From Bradyrhizobium sp. AUGA SZCCT0283 (GTDB taxonomy: Bacteria; Pseudomonadota; Alphaproteobacteria; Rhizobiales; Xanthobacteraceae): DNA of 39,627 nucleotides. How positions within the stretch are numbered: the first letter of the stretch is position 1; every line of letters starts with the position of its first letter. The translations under genes and the position numbers were made by a program. The stretch lies in NCBI RefSeq assembly GCF_018130385.1, contig NZ_JAFCLU010000047.1, positions 1 through 39,627 of the forward strand, given 5' to 3'. Under the pieces are notes generated by a model that was given only the letters and a program-made list of their open reading frames with translations, made no database searches and was not told the origin of the DNA. This document shows, piece by piece, positions 25,881-34,746 of this stretch.

Positions 25881-26816
25881 CTACCGCCATCTCCGGTGCA
25901 GCCACAGCCACTGGTCCGGATACTCCCGCACCCAGCCTTCGATCACGGACGTCACCGCCTGCATCGTGCCCTGGATGTCGATCTGGCCCGAGGCGTCGCG
26001 CACCGGCTTGACCTCTTCGGACAGCTCGGCGCGGAAGCGGTGGTTGGGCAGGCGGATGATGCGCACGCCGTGCACGGGGCAATCGACCTGCCGCAACAGC
26101 CGCGCCAGCGTCGGGTTGGCCTTGGTCTTGCGGCCGAAGAACGTCACCTCGACGCCGTTGCCCATGTACTGATCGACCAGCATCGCGACATGCTGGCCCC
26201 TTTGCAGGGCCTCCGCCAGCTTGAGCGGCGCCTCGCGGCCGGCCGGCACCAGCGTGCCCATCTTGACGGCGCGGATCCGTTCGATGGCGCGGTCGGCGGC
26301 CTCGATGTTCGGCCGGCGGAACAGGATCGCGCAATCGAGCCCATGCGCAACCGCGCCAAGGGCCGGGATCTCCCAATTGCCGAGATGGCTCGCGAAGATG
26401 ATGGCCGGCTTGCCGTCGTCGCGGAGTGAATCAAAAATCTGCTTGGTCCGCGCGCCGAACTCGACGCGGCTCGGTTTGTCCGGATGGTCGACGTCGTAGT
26501 CCCAGATGTGATCGAGATGGGCGAACTCGGCGCCGATGCGGCCGAGATTGTCCCACACGCCGGCCAGAATGGTTTCGATCTCTTCCGGCGATTTCTCGGG
26601 GAAAGCCGCCGTGAGATTCTCGCGCCCGATGCGGTCCTCGCGCAACCGTCGGCCAATGAAGCGGGTGACGCGGCCGAAGAAATTTGCGGTCTTGTCCGGA
26701 TCGAAATAGCGCGTGGTGCGCAACAGCGCGATCGTCAGCGCGCCGACGGTGGCTTCCGCCACAGGCTTTAAGGCGTCGCGCAGGCGCGCCTTGGTGCGTA
26801 GGAGCAGGCGGTTCAT
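25881..26816 (-). CDS. lpxXL: Lipid A VLCFA acyltransferase LpxXL
   Basis: A 311-aa member of the LpxL/HtrB lauroyltransferase family. The catalytic HX4E motif is SHLGNWE (His144, Glu149), and VDQYMGNGVEVTFFGRK is the second conserved block. In rhizobia the member next to acpXL attaches the very long hydroxy fatty acid to lipid A, taking it from AcpXL; the gene context supports that role here. It acts at the inner membrane. It starts 16 nt after fabF1XL and is the last gene of the cluster. Confidence 0.9.
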   Translation of the reverse strand: MNRLLLRTKARLRDALKPVAEATVGALTIALLRTTRYFDPDKTANFFGRVTRFIGRRLREDRIGRENLTAAFPEKSPEEIETILAGVWDNLGRIGAEFAHLDHIWDYDVDHPDKPSRVEFGARTKQIFDSLRDDGKPAIIFASHLGNWEIPALGAVAHGLDCAILFRRPNIEAADRAIERIRAVKMGTLVPAGREAPLKLAEALQRGQHVAMLVDQYMGNGVEVTFFGRKTKANPTLARLLRQVDCPVHGVRIIRLPNHRFRAELSEEVKPVRDASGQIDIQGTMQAVTSVIEGWVREYPDQWLWLHRRWR

Positions 26817-26832
26817 GTTTTAAGAAGCTGAC

Positions 26833-28110
26833 TTAGACCGGTTCGCGCGTCAGGATCAGCGAGGCGTTTTGCCCGCCGAAACCGAACGAGTTCGACATCA
26901 CGGCGGTCACCTTGGCGTCGCGCGCCTTGTTGCCGACCACGTCGAACAGGATCGCCGGATCCGGAATCTCGTAATTGATGGTCGGCGGAATCCGCTGATG
27001 CTCGAGCGTCAGCAGCGAGAACACCGCTTCCACCGCGCCCGCCGCCGAGATCGTGTGCCCGACCATCGATTTGTTCGACGATACCGGGATCTTCGGCAGA
27101 TGTTCGCCGAACACGACCGCTGTCGTGTTGTACTCCATCTTGTCATTTTCCGGCGTCGAGGTGCCGTGCGCGTTGATGTGGTCGATCTGTTCCGGCGCGA
27201 GACCGGCATCCGCCAGCGTCTTGCGCATGCAGCCGATGATCGGCTTGCCGTCCGGGCTGGATCGGGTCCGGTGGAAGGAGTCGGTCAGCTCGCCGCAGCC
27301 GGCCACCACGCCGAGAATTTTGGCGCCGCGCCCGATCGCCGACTCATAGCTTTCCAGCACCATCGCGCCGGCGCCTTCCGCCATCACGAATCCATCGCGG
27401 TTCTTCGAGAACGGCTTTGACGCCGCCTGCGGCGGATCGTTCTGCGTCGACAGCGCCGATAACAGCGAGAAGCGCACCAAGGCTTCCGGGTTCACCGAGC
27501 CATCGGTGCCGACGCACAGCGCTGCATCGGCTTCGCCGCGGCGGATCGCCTCGACGCCGAGCTGGATCGCGGTCGCGCCGGAGGCGCAGGCGGTGGAAAG
27601 CGAGATCGGCGATCCCTTGGTGCCGAAGGCTTCGGCCAGATGGCTCGCCACCGAACCGAACATGAAACGGTGATGGTAGGCTGCGAACCGGCCGCCGCCG
27701 CTGACGCGCAGCATGTCGTCATAGCCGAATTCGGTTTTTCCGATCGCGCGTCCGAGTTCGAGCCGCTGCGGCCATTCGACCTCGACCGGCGCCACCGCCA
27801 GAAACAGCGGTCCGGGAAAATCGGCCTTGGCTCCGATCGCGGCCTGTGCGAGCGCTTCTTCGGTGGCCATTTCGGCCAGCCGCTCGGTCAACCCCGTCGA
27901 GGTGACGGGATCGACGGTGACGAAATCAACCGTGCCCGCCATGGTCGATTTGAGGCCCTCGATCGGAAAGCGCGTCACGGTACGGATGCCGGATTCGCCC
28001 GCGGTCAGCTTGCGCCAGTTGTCTTCCTTGCCGGCGCCGAGCGACGTCACCACGCCCATGCCGGTGACGACGACGATCGGCCTGCCGAATTTATCTGATG
28101 GTGCTGACAT
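26833..28110 (-). CDS. fabF1XL: Beta-ketoacyl-ACP synthase FabF1XL
   Basis: A 425-aa KASII-type condensing enzyme with the full catalytic set: Cys175 in STACASG, His315 in NAHGTSTPEND, His352 in MVGHTISAAG, and a C-terminal NSFGFGGQN. It should elongate the acyl chain on AcpXL with malonyl units during very-long-chain fatty acid synthesis. It lies between fabF2XL (95-nt gap) and lpxXL (16-nt gap). Assignment to the XL set rests on gene order. Confidence 0.92.
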   Translation of the reverse strand: MSAPSDKFGRPIVVVTGMGVVTSLGAGKEDNWRKLTAGESGIRTVTRFPIEGLKSTMAGTVDFVTVDPVTSTGLTERLAEMATEEALAQAAIGAKADFPGPLFLAVAPVEVEWPQRLELGRAIGKTEFGYDDMLRVSGGGRFAAYHHRFMFGSVASHLAEAFGTKGSPISLSTACASGATAIQLGVEAIRRGEADAALCVGTDGSVNPEALVRFSLLSALSTQNDPPQAASKPFSKNRDGFVMAEGAGAMVLESYESAIGRGAKILGVVAGCGELTDSFHRTRSSPDGKPIIGCMRKTLADAGLAPEQIDHINAHGTSTPENDKMEYNTTAVVFGEHLPKIPVSSNKSMVGHTISAAGAVEAVFSLLTLEHQRIPPTINYEIPDPAILFDVVGNKARDAKVTAVMSNSFGFGGQNASLILTREPV

Positions 28111-28205
28111 GGTTCCCCCGATGTTGCGGCGTAACTGAAAGCGCTCTCGCGCTCATCTCTTGCTGTGGCCGTGATCCCGCCGAAAGCGTTCTTCCCGGCC
28201 ACGCT

Positions 28206-29408
28206 CTACTTGACGGCCTCGACCAGGGCCATGCCTTCGCCCTGCCAGTGACCGGCCCCCACCACCACAATCTGGTCCGGGTGATCTGCCTTTTCAACCT
28301 CGAACCCGCTTGGGTCGTTGGGCGGAAACAGTGCGCCGCGGGAGAGCGAGAGTGCGGCCAGCGCCAGCCCCAGCGGAAACTGGGTCTCCAGCGTATGGCC
28401 GAACATCGTTCCGGTGGCGCGCACCGCGAATCCGGGGTGCTGGCGCAAAAAGGCCTTTTCTTCCGAGGTCACCGGCTCGGCGCCGGTCGCGCCCGTGATC
28501 AGATTGCCGCTGTCACCGGCGACGCCGAGTTTTGGCCACAGCGCTTCCAGCGATTTGGTCACCGCGCCCGGCTGCTTGCGCTGCGCGAGGTCGGCGACCA
28601 CCTTGGTCAGCTTGGCATACGGCTTGGCGCCGCGCGCTTCGGCATGCTCACGCGATTCCAGCACCAGGAAGCAGCCGGCGGAGCCGAGCGCAAAACCGCT
28701 CGTGCCTTCGCGTTGCCAAACCGGCGCGTACTTCTCTTTCAGATTGAAGTCGCCGAATTCATAGAGGACGAGCAGATCGGAGCGTTCGCCATTGTGGGCG
28801 GCGCCAACCAGCGCGATCTCGCTCTGGCCGGACTCGATGCGGGCGAGCGCGATCCGCGCCGCGTCGATGGAGGCTGCTTCCTCGCCCATGAAGGTGCGCG
28901 ACGTTCCGCACACGCCATGCACGATGGCGATGTTGCCGGCGAGCAGGTTGGAGAGCTGGGCCAGAAACAGCGTCGGCCGCAGATCGTTCATCAGCCGTTC
29001 GTTGAGAAAGCCGGGGCTCGAATTGCCCTTGGCGTCGGCGGTCATGATGGCGAGGTCGACCGCGAGGTCGCGCTCGCCGCCGCCGGCGGCGACGATCATG
29101 TCCATCCGGCCCAAAATTTCCTTGTTGCCTTTGACGCCGGCCGAATCCAGCGCCAGCCCCGCCGCATAAGTGCCGATGCGCTGCCACGCTTCCATCTGGC
29201 GCTGATCGCCCTTTTTCGGGATCTGGGCGTCGAAGGTAACAGGGGCGAGGGGATGCACGATGTAGGGCGCGAAGCGCTTGTCGTCGACGTGGATCTTTTT
29301 GGCGTTCAGCGCATCCCAATGCGCGTCCAGCCCCTCGCCGAGCGAGGAGACGATGCCGATGCCGGTGATCCAGACTTCCCTGGCGGGCGGAGATTTGGGC
29401 TCAGTCAT
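28206..29408 (-). CDS. fabF2XL: Beta-ketoacyl-ACP synthase-like FabF2XL, variant active site
   Basis: A 400-aa condensing-enzyme homologue. The Cys is kept (Cys167 in VHGVCGTSRTF, instead of the usual TAC-A-S), and the second His is kept (His338 in TMFGHTLETQ). The first His, normally in NAHGT, is absent: the aligned stretch reads ITGATGAEP (304-312). So the Cys-His-His triad is incomplete. By analogy to type II polyketide systems it may act as a chain-length-factor-like partner of FabF1XL; this is inference. Its start overlaps fabZXL by 8 nt. Confidence 0.85.
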   Translation of the reverse strand: MTEPKSPPAREVWITGIGIVSSLGEGLDAHWDALNAKKIHVDDKRFAPYIVHPLAPVTFDAQIPKKGDQRQMEAWQRIGTYAAGLALDSAGVKGNKEILGRMDMIVAAGGGERDLAVDLAIMTADAKGNSSPGFLNERLMNDLRPTLFLAQLSNLLAGNIAIVHGVCGTSRTFMGEEAASIDAARIALARIESGQSEIALVGAAHNGERSDLLVLYEFGDFNLKEKYAPVWQREGTSGFALGSAGCFLVLESREHAEARGAKPYAKLTKVVADLAQRKQPGAVTKSLEALWPKLGVAGDSGNLITGATGAEPVTSEEKAFLRQHPGFAVRATGTMFGHTLETQFPLGLALAALSLSRGALFPPNDPSGFEVEKADHPDQIVVVGAGHWQGEGMALVEAVK

Positions 29409-29874
29409 GCGTTATCGCCTGCAGTGGGAAGCCGATTTTGTTGGCCATCGCGTCCATGTGCACGCGCAAGGCCGGGTCGGGGAAGGGGGCAAGGCCGAAG
29501 GTGATTTCGGCGCTGCACTTCAACTCCTTGCCGACGCGTACCTTTGCCTTGGTGACGGCAAAGCCGGAACCTTCGTGCTCGAGCTTCGCCTCGATCGTCA
29601 GCAATTGGCCGGGACTGACGAAACCGCGCATCTTGGCTTCCTTTACGATAGCGAGGAACGGCATGCGCTCGAACTTCAGGAGGCCGAGCAACAGCCAGCC
29701 GGAGCTCTGCGCCATCGCTTCGGTCAGCAGGACCCCGGGCATGATCGGGAAACCGGGAAAATGCCCTTCGAAGATGGTGTGCGCGGCCGGAACCTGGGCC
29801 TCGACCGTGATTTTCTTCTCGTCGAGATTGAGGTCGACGATGCGATCGATCAGCTGGAAGTAATCAAGGTTCAT
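29401..29874 (-). CDS. fabZXL: 3-hydroxyacyl-ACP dehydratase FabZXL
   Basis: A 157-aa hot-dog-fold dehydratase. Catalytic His38 is in FEGHFPGFPIMPG and Glu52 in LLTEAMAQ, the FabZ signature. It should dehydrate 3-hydroxyacyl-AcpXL in each elongation round. It starts 9 nt downstream of the acpXL stop and overlaps fabF2XL by 8 nt, consistent with one operon. Confidence 0.92.
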   Translation of the reverse strand: MNLDYFQLIDRIVDLNLDEKKITVEAQVPAAHTIFEGHFPGFPIMPGVLLTEAMAQSSGWLLLGLLKFERMPFLAIVKEAKMRGFVSPGQLLTIEAKLEHEGSGFAVTKAKVRVGKELKCSAEITFGLAPFPDPALRVHMDAMANKIGFPLQAITHD

Positions 29875-29883
29875 GGCGGGCGA

Positions 29884-30177
29884 CTAGGCGCCCGGCGCTG
29901 CATTCTTGGCGGCGACCAGTTCGTCGATGCGATCGGCGAGATTTTGCAGCACGAAATACTGCTCGGTCGTGGCCTTGCCGTCGTTGACTTCCTGGGTCCA
30001 TTTTTCGAGCGGCATCTTGATCCCGAACGCCTTGTCGATGGCAAAGGCGATGTCGAGGAAGTCAAGGCTGTCGATACCGAGATCGTCGATGGCGTGGCTC
30101 TCCGGCTTGATCGTGTCGCGCGGAATGTCGCAGGTCTCCGCGATAATGTTGGCGATCTGATCGAATGTGGAAGACAT
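29884..30177 (-). CDS. acpXL: Acyl carrier protein AcpXL
   Basis: A 97-aa specialised acyl carrier protein. The phosphopantetheine site is Ser37 in DLGIDSLDFLDIAFAIDK; the following PLEKWTQEVN and the length above that of normal AcpP are typical of AcpXL, which carries very-long-chain acyl groups for lipid A. Two ATGs are adjacent (30180, 30177) behind AAAGG; the second has the better spacing. First gene of the XL operon. Confidence 0.93.
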   Translation of the reverse strand: MSSTFDQIANIIAETCDIPRDTIKPESHAIDDLGIDSLDFLDIAFAIDKAFGIKMPLEKWTQEVNDGKATTEQYFVLQNLADRIDELVAAKNAAPGA

Positions 30178-30552
30178 CATTAAGCCTTTGATATATTGGA
30201 GATAATCCGGAACGGCTTGAGAGGCGGGGGCGTGGCCCCGGAAGGCCCTGTTCCCCTTGGCCGGAGTCGAGTGCCCGTATATCGGAGCAGGGCCCCGAGT
30301 TCAATGGAGGCGGCCGTTCCCGTGATATTGGATTTGGCGACAAAAATGGGCAGATTCGGGGAGCTGAGCTAGCCCGGGGTGCGAATTCGTCAGGGAAAAT
30401 TCGCTTGGAGACGCCGTCGCCACGGCGCGCCCTTCGGAGGGGGAGCTTCGCAGAGACCATTCTTTTCGGAGGAGCGCGTGGTTGGGGGCAGGAGATTTAG
30501 AAAGGACGCACAATATCAATTGTAGCAAAAACCCATAGAACTTGGAGGGGCG
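30178..30552. other. Intergenic region upstream of acpXL
   Basis: About 375 bp between divergent genes. GGGGCGTGGCCCC near 30227 is a short palindrome. The XL-operon promoter should be at the left, but no clear elements were recognised. Base composition becomes AT-richer to the right, where the insert with unknown genes begins. Confidence 0.4.
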
Positions 30553-31017
30553 ATGTACACATTACCATGGTGGATGCTTTGGCTTCAGGCGATCGGTGTG
30601 TTCGCGCTTTCATTGGTGGGAGCTTGGATCGCGTTTAAGCAAGTAAGAATAGCAGCTGCTAAGTTGAATTTCGATTTGTATGGTAAGCGCTTCGCGATTT
30701 ATGAGGCAGCGCGCACTTACATCGGACAATTCGAAACCGAGGGGCAGGCATCCCTTAAAGAAGTTGTTGCCCTGCGTATTGCTTCCGCAGAGTCAGTCTT
30801 TCTCTTTGACGCGTCGGTAAAGGCATATTTGGATAGTTTAGGAACGCTTGGTGTCAGGCACGAGGCGTTACGGAAGAAGTTGGATTGGCCTGCTCTTGAC
30901 GATTCTGCCCGCGGAGCAACCGCCGACGAATTAGCAGACATTGAAAACAAGATGACGACAGAAAACGCCCGACTAATCGCAACGTTTAAGCCGTATTTGT
31001 CCCTCACCAGAATCTAA
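30553..31017 (+). CDS. Membrane-anchored protein of unknown function
   Basis: A 154-aa protein: one TM helix (MLWLQAIGVFALSLVGAWIAF, about 8-28), then a soluble, largely helical region with FDLYGKRFAIYEAARTYI, and a likely coiled coil near the end (ADELADIENKMTTENARLI). The start has a good GGAGGGG. Codon use is richer in A/T than that of neighbouring genes. Convergent with the DUF2806 gene, 29 nt apart. The family is not recognised; it resembles the many one-helix small proteins of accessory regions. Confidence 0.7.
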   Translation: MYTLPWWMLWLQAIGVFALSLVGAWIAFKQVRIAAAKLNFDLYGKRFAIYEAARTYIGQFETEGQASLKEVVALRIASAESVFLFDASVKAYLDSLGTLGVRHEALRKKLDWPALDDSARGATADELADIENKMTTENARLIATFKPYLSLTRI

Positions 31018-31046
31018 GAGCGAATCCCGTTCCGGGGATTGGCGAG

Positions 31047-32069
31047 CTATGGCTCTGGCTGAGTTGGCGCGGGCTCCGGTGGCTTCGACCAAAGTACCTC
31101 TGGAACAGCGCCCGGCGAACGCGCTTGGCAAGTAATGTTTTGAATATTCTCCTTCGGTAGCTCTTGCACAAATGATCTAACCGTATCCATAGAATCCGGT
31201 GCCTGGGTGATCCCATAAATCTCTTTGCCGATCCGGGTGAGCAATGCTGCGCGTATGTTGAAAGAGAATGGACGTTTTATGTAAGCGGTCACACTGTGCG
31301 ACTTGAAGGAATATCCTAGTGTGAGTACCTGGATTGTATCGGGGATAGAGCTGCCTGGATCTCTAAAGATCTTACTTACCTGAGCTGCAACTCCAGTTAT
31401 CAGGCCAACATCTTCAAGGCGCAAAAGCTCAGTAAACAGATCGCCTTCGGTAGGTAAAAAGGGAATAAAATCAGAGTTGATAATGGAAGGAGACCATTTC
31501 TCGAAAAGAGACGTAGTATCTTCATCTAGCTCTGACACAAACCGTAAAGTTCGAAGCGAAAAAGCCTTTGGTCTCTTAAGCTCACCTGAGAGAATTCTCG
31601 CCCAGAGGTCCTGCAAACGGTCGGAAGATGCATCTTCGGCGTATCGCGAGAAAACGTTGAGCCAATCATCATTTGGCGTCGTTGTTTGCGCGTCTGGTGT
31701 CTCTTTAAGATGCTCGATCGCCTTGACCGCAACAGTCTCCCGGTTGTGTTGGTGCCGGATTTCCTTCGCAATGAAAGCATCAGCTGCTCGTTGCACAAGA
31801 GCCGGGTCGTTCTTTACCAATTCTGCAGCGGCACCAGCGAGCGTCTTAGCGACCAGCGATTGCCCCTCGGTCTTGTCTCTGATCGACTTTGCCTTTTGCT
31901 CCAGCCAAGCGGCCGGAATATCGGCGCCGCCTGCGATGAGACGCGAGATGGCTTGGCCAGCAGGTCCAGCAATGAGCTTGGGTAGATTTATATCGCCAAC
32001 GACTTCAACAAGCTTGTCCCAAACGCCAGCGGCCGGAGGCGGATCAGTCGGCACCAACTCGTTGGTCAT
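31047..32069 (-). CDS. DUF2806 family protein
   Basis: A 340-aa soluble protein. The N-terminal region is Ala/Leu-rich helical (AGPAGQAISRLIAGGADIPA), and the middle contains DDWLNVFSRYAEDASSDRLQDLWARILSGE with FSLRTLRFVSELD, the conserved core of DUF2806. The C-terminal part is beta-rich and ends in a Pro-rich tail. Function is unknown. Its AT-rich codons and position between two ordinary operons suggest acquisition by transfer; a role in defence is only a guess. Confidence 0.75.
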   Translation of the reverse strand: MTNELVPTDPPPAAGVWDKLVEVVGDINLPKLIAGPAGQAISRLIAGGADIPAAWLEQKAKSIRDKTEGQSLVAKTLAGAAAELVKNDPALVQRAADAFIAKEIRHQHNRETVAVKAIEHLKETPDAQTTTPNDDWLNVFSRYAEDASSDRLQDLWARILSGELKRPKAFSLRTLRFVSELDEDTTSLFEKWSPSIINSDFIPFLPTEGDLFTELLRLEDVGLITGVAAQVSKIFRDPGSSIPDTIQVLTLGYSFKSHSVTAYIKRPFSFNIRAALLTRIGKEIYGITQAPDSMDTVRSFVQELPKENIQNITCQARSPGAVPEVLWSKPPEPAPTQPEP

Positions 32070-32234
32070 ATCTTCAATTCCTTGCTGACAATTGATTTTT
32101 CACAATTAGTACGTGTGCTACAATAGCGGCATGCACAGTAATAGCAGCAGGGAAATTGGCTTCGACGCGAATATTTGCGTTCGCCCGCAATCGAAGTTTA
32201 CGCAGGCGAGCAGCACCATGGCATGATCCAGCGC

Positions 32235-34160
32235 TCACTCCGCCCGCAGCATGAAGCCGTCGAAGTATGCCGCGAGCTCGGCATGGCCTTCGAGCGGGAG
32301 CACATGCGCGACATACTGGTCCGGCCGTACCACGACCATGCAGCCGGTATCCCGATCGATGCCGCGCATTGCAAAGATGTCGTGACCGCCCTTGCGATCG
32401 GGGCAGAACATCTTTTCGTAGTCGCGGAGCCCGTAGCGTCCTTTCGGAGGAAGAAGGAACGGGGGCATCGCCTCGATGGCGAGCTCGGTATGCGCTTGCT
32501 GGAACACCGCACGGACATCAATCACTGAATCGATATCGGCGCCCGCGGGCGTATACCTTCTGACCGGAGACTTGGGACTCGCGCTCAGGAAGTCGCACAG
32601 CGAGCGAACGGGGGAGCTGGCGGCTGCGGGGTCGCCACTGCCTGCAAAGACAAAAATCCGGAAGCGCCCGTCCGCCTTGGCGACGTGGCCAAGATGAACC
32701 GGCTTGGCGTCCGCGAGCCGAATGACCGGCGCGGAGTGAAAGCGCGTGCCGATCAACAGTTCTTTGGCGAGATGCTGATGATCCGGTTCGGCGGTGAGGA
32801 CGGACGGGCGGTAACGGGTCGCCGTTCCTGCGGTATAGCGGCCGTGCCGGACGAAATAGTTCTGGGTTTCGGTTGCGTCCGCGCCCTTGTTGTTTCCCTT
32901 GGCGGAAGCGAGGATCTCGGCCCATTCGCGGTCGAAGTCGATCAACTCCTTCGCAACCGCCTGCCGTTCCGCCGAGTAGCTGTGCAGAAGCTGCGGCGCG
33001 CTGCGCTGGCGCAGGACGGAGGCGAGCTTCCATCCGAGATTGAAGGCGTCCTGCATCGAGACGTTCATGCCCTGGCCCGCTTTCGGGCTGTGGGTGTGGC
33101 AGGCGTCGCCGGCGATGAAGACGCGGGGCAGCCGCGTTGCAATTTCTTCCGCCGGAACGTCATCGAACTTGTCGGTCAGCCGCTGGCCGATCTCATAGAC
33201 CGACCACCAGGCGATCTCTTTCACGTCAAGCGTATGCGGATGGAGTATCCGCCGCGCCTTCGCGATCAGGTCATCTGACGTGATATTGCGGTTGGCGATC
33301 CGCTCGCCGGCGTCGAGGTGGGTGAGTTCGACATAGAGCCTGACGAGATAGCCGCCTTCGCGCGGGATCACGATAATGCTGCCGTCGCTGGCGGACTGGA
33401 TCAGCGACTTGAAGCGGATGTCGGGGAAGTCGGTGACGGCAAGGACATCCATGACGCCCCAGGCATGGTTGGCGGAATCGCCGCGCAGCTCGCGCCCGAT
33501 CGACTTGCGCACCGTGCTGCGCGCCCCGTCACATCCCACGACGTAGCGGGCCCTGACGGTCTCGACTTCGCCCTCGTGCCCGGCATCGAGCCGCTCGAGG
33601 TTGACGGTCACCGCGTGGTCTTCAAACCGCGCCGCAGGTGAGGTCTTGAGGTCGAGCAGGCGCCGTGAATAGTACGGTTCGAGCTTCGCGGGCGATCTGC
33701 GCATGACATCGAGATAGCAATCATGCACGCGCGCCTGGTTCAGAATGACATGCGGGAATTCCGACAGCCCGTCCTCGACGTCCTGAACCCGGCCGCTGCG
33801 GACGATGTTTTCGCACCTGCGGTCGTCCGGCTTCCAGAACGTGGTTTCAGTGATCCAGCACGCTTCTTTCAGCACGCGTTCGGCGAAACCATAGGCATGA
33901 AACATCTCCATGGTGCGGCAGGCGATGCCATCGGCCTGGCCGAGCAGCAGCCGGCTCGGCTTCTGCTCGACGATGCAGGTCTTGATGTCGGGAAACGCCG
34001 CAAGCTGCGCCGCCAGCGTCAAGCCCGCCGGTCCGCAGCCGACGATAAGGACGTCGACTTCCGCCGGAACCGGTCCGGAAGCGCCCGAGGCCAAAACCCG
34101 CTCGACGGGATCGGAGATTTCGGGGTCGCCCGGCTCGAAGCCGTTCAGATGAAACTGCAT
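32235..34160 (-). CDS. mobA: 3-hydroxybenzoate 4-monooxygenase
   Basis: A 641-aa FAD monooxygenase very similar in sequence and length to Comamonas MobA as I recall it (MQFHLNGF start, then VDVLIVGCGPAGLTLAAQL). FAD motifs: GxGxxG at 41-47, DG motif around Asp211 (VVGCDGARSTVR) and GD motif at Asp352 (VFIAGDACHTHSPKAGQGMN). The C-terminal 180 residues match the phenol-hydroxylase C-terminal dimerisation domain. It should convert 3-hydroxybenzoate, with NADPH and O2, to protocatechuate. GGGAGGAG precedes the ATG. It is divergent from a MarR regulator, as in known mobA loci. Confidence 0.85.
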   Translation of the reverse strand: MQFHLNGFEPGDPEISDPVERVLASGASGPVPAEVDVLIVGCGPAGLTLAAQLAAFPDIKTCIVEQKPSRLLLGQADGIACRTMEMFHAYGFAERVLKEACWITETTFWKPDDRRCENIVRSGRVQDVEDGLSEFPHVILNQARVHDCYLDVMRRSPAKLEPYYSRRLLDLKTSPAARFEDHAVTVNLERLDAGHEGEVETVRARYVVGCDGARSTVRKSIGRELRGDSANHAWGVMDVLAVTDFPDIRFKSLIQSASDGSIIVIPREGGYLVRLYVELTHLDAGERIANRNITSDDLIAKARRILHPHTLDVKEIAWWSVYEIGQRLTDKFDDVPAEEIATRLPRVFIAGDACHTHSPKAGQGMNVSMQDAFNLGWKLASVLRQRSAPQLLHSYSAERQAVAKELIDFDREWAEILASAKGNNKGADATETQNYFVRHGRYTAGTATRYRPSVLTAEPDHQHLAKELLIGTRFHSAPVIRLADAKPVHLGHVAKADGRFRIFVFAGSGDPAAASSPVRSLCDFLSASPKSPVRRYTPAGADIDSVIDVRAVFQQAHTELAIEAMPPFLLPPKGRYGLRDYEKMFCPDRKGGHDIFAMRGIDRDTGCMVVVRPDQYVAHVLPLEGHAELAAYFDGFMLRAE

Positions 34161-34195
34161 GAGACCTGCTCCTCCCGTTCATTTGAATATTGCTC

Positions 34196-34218
34196 AGTAT
34201 GCTGATTATCAGTATACT
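34196..34218. promoter_or_regulatory. 23-bp palindrome, probable MarR operator
   Basis: AGTATGCTGATTATCAGTATACT is a 23-bp inverted repeat around T34207 with only one mismatched pair (G34201 against T34213). It lies in the 99-bp gap between mobA and the divergent MarR gene, where it could control both. Confidence 0.65.
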
Positions 34219-34259
34219 TGTCAATTCCAGACTGACGGTCAGCTGCCTTGGAGGGATCT

Positions 34260-34727
34260 GTGAGAGACAACAATGAGATGCCCGGCCATCTGGCGCGCCG
34301 TTTCCAGCAGATTGCGGTGGCCGTGTTCCTCGCCGAGGTCGAGGAGGCCGGTTTTGACCTCACACCCGTTCAATACGCCGCGCTCGCGGCCATCAAGACC
34401 AACCCGGGCATCGATCAGGTCACGTTGGCCGGCTTGATCGCCTATGACCGAACCACCATCACCGGCGTGGTGGACCGGCTGGTGCAGAAAGGGCTGCTGG
34501 TGCGCAACCCCTCTAGCCGCGACCGTCGCGCCCGCGAGTTGCAGATAACGGAAGCAGGAAAGCGAACGCTGCGCGGCATCACGCCGGCCGTCGAGGCGGC
34601 CCAGCGGACCATGCTGCGCGGCCTCACCGAGAAGGAGGGTGCGGACTTGATGCGGCTGTTGCGCAAGGCGATCGCCGCCGGCAACGAACTGAGCCGCGCG
34701 CCGTTGCGCGAGGCGGAGTTAAGGTGA
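34260..34727 (+). CDS. MarR-family regulator (MobR-like)
   Basis: A 155-aa winged-helix regulator: GHLARRFQQIAVAVFLAEVE, then TPVQYAALAAIKTNPGIDQVTLAGLI, recognition helix DRTTITGVVDRLVQKGLLV and the wing SSRDRRARELQITEAGK. It is divergent from mobA and probably represses it until bound by 3-hydroxybenzoate, as MobR does in Comamonas; that is inferred from position. GGAGGG before the GTG at 34260 sets the start; an ATG at 34278 is an alternative. Confidence 0.85.
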   Translation: MRDNNEMPGHLARRFQQIAVAVFLAEVEEAGFDLTPVQYAALAAIKTNPGIDQVTLAGLIAYDRTTITGVVDRLVQKGLLVRNPSSRDRRARELQITEAGKRTLRGITPAVEAAQRTMLRGLTEKEGADLMRLLRKAIAAGNELSRAPLREAELR

Positions 34728-34746
34728 GTTGACGCGAATGAAGTAG

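Noticed and set aside
28098..29504. 468-codon open frame on the plus strand opposite fabF2XL
   Set aside because: Shadow of the condensing-enzyme gene; protein sequence is low-complexity and unlike any family.
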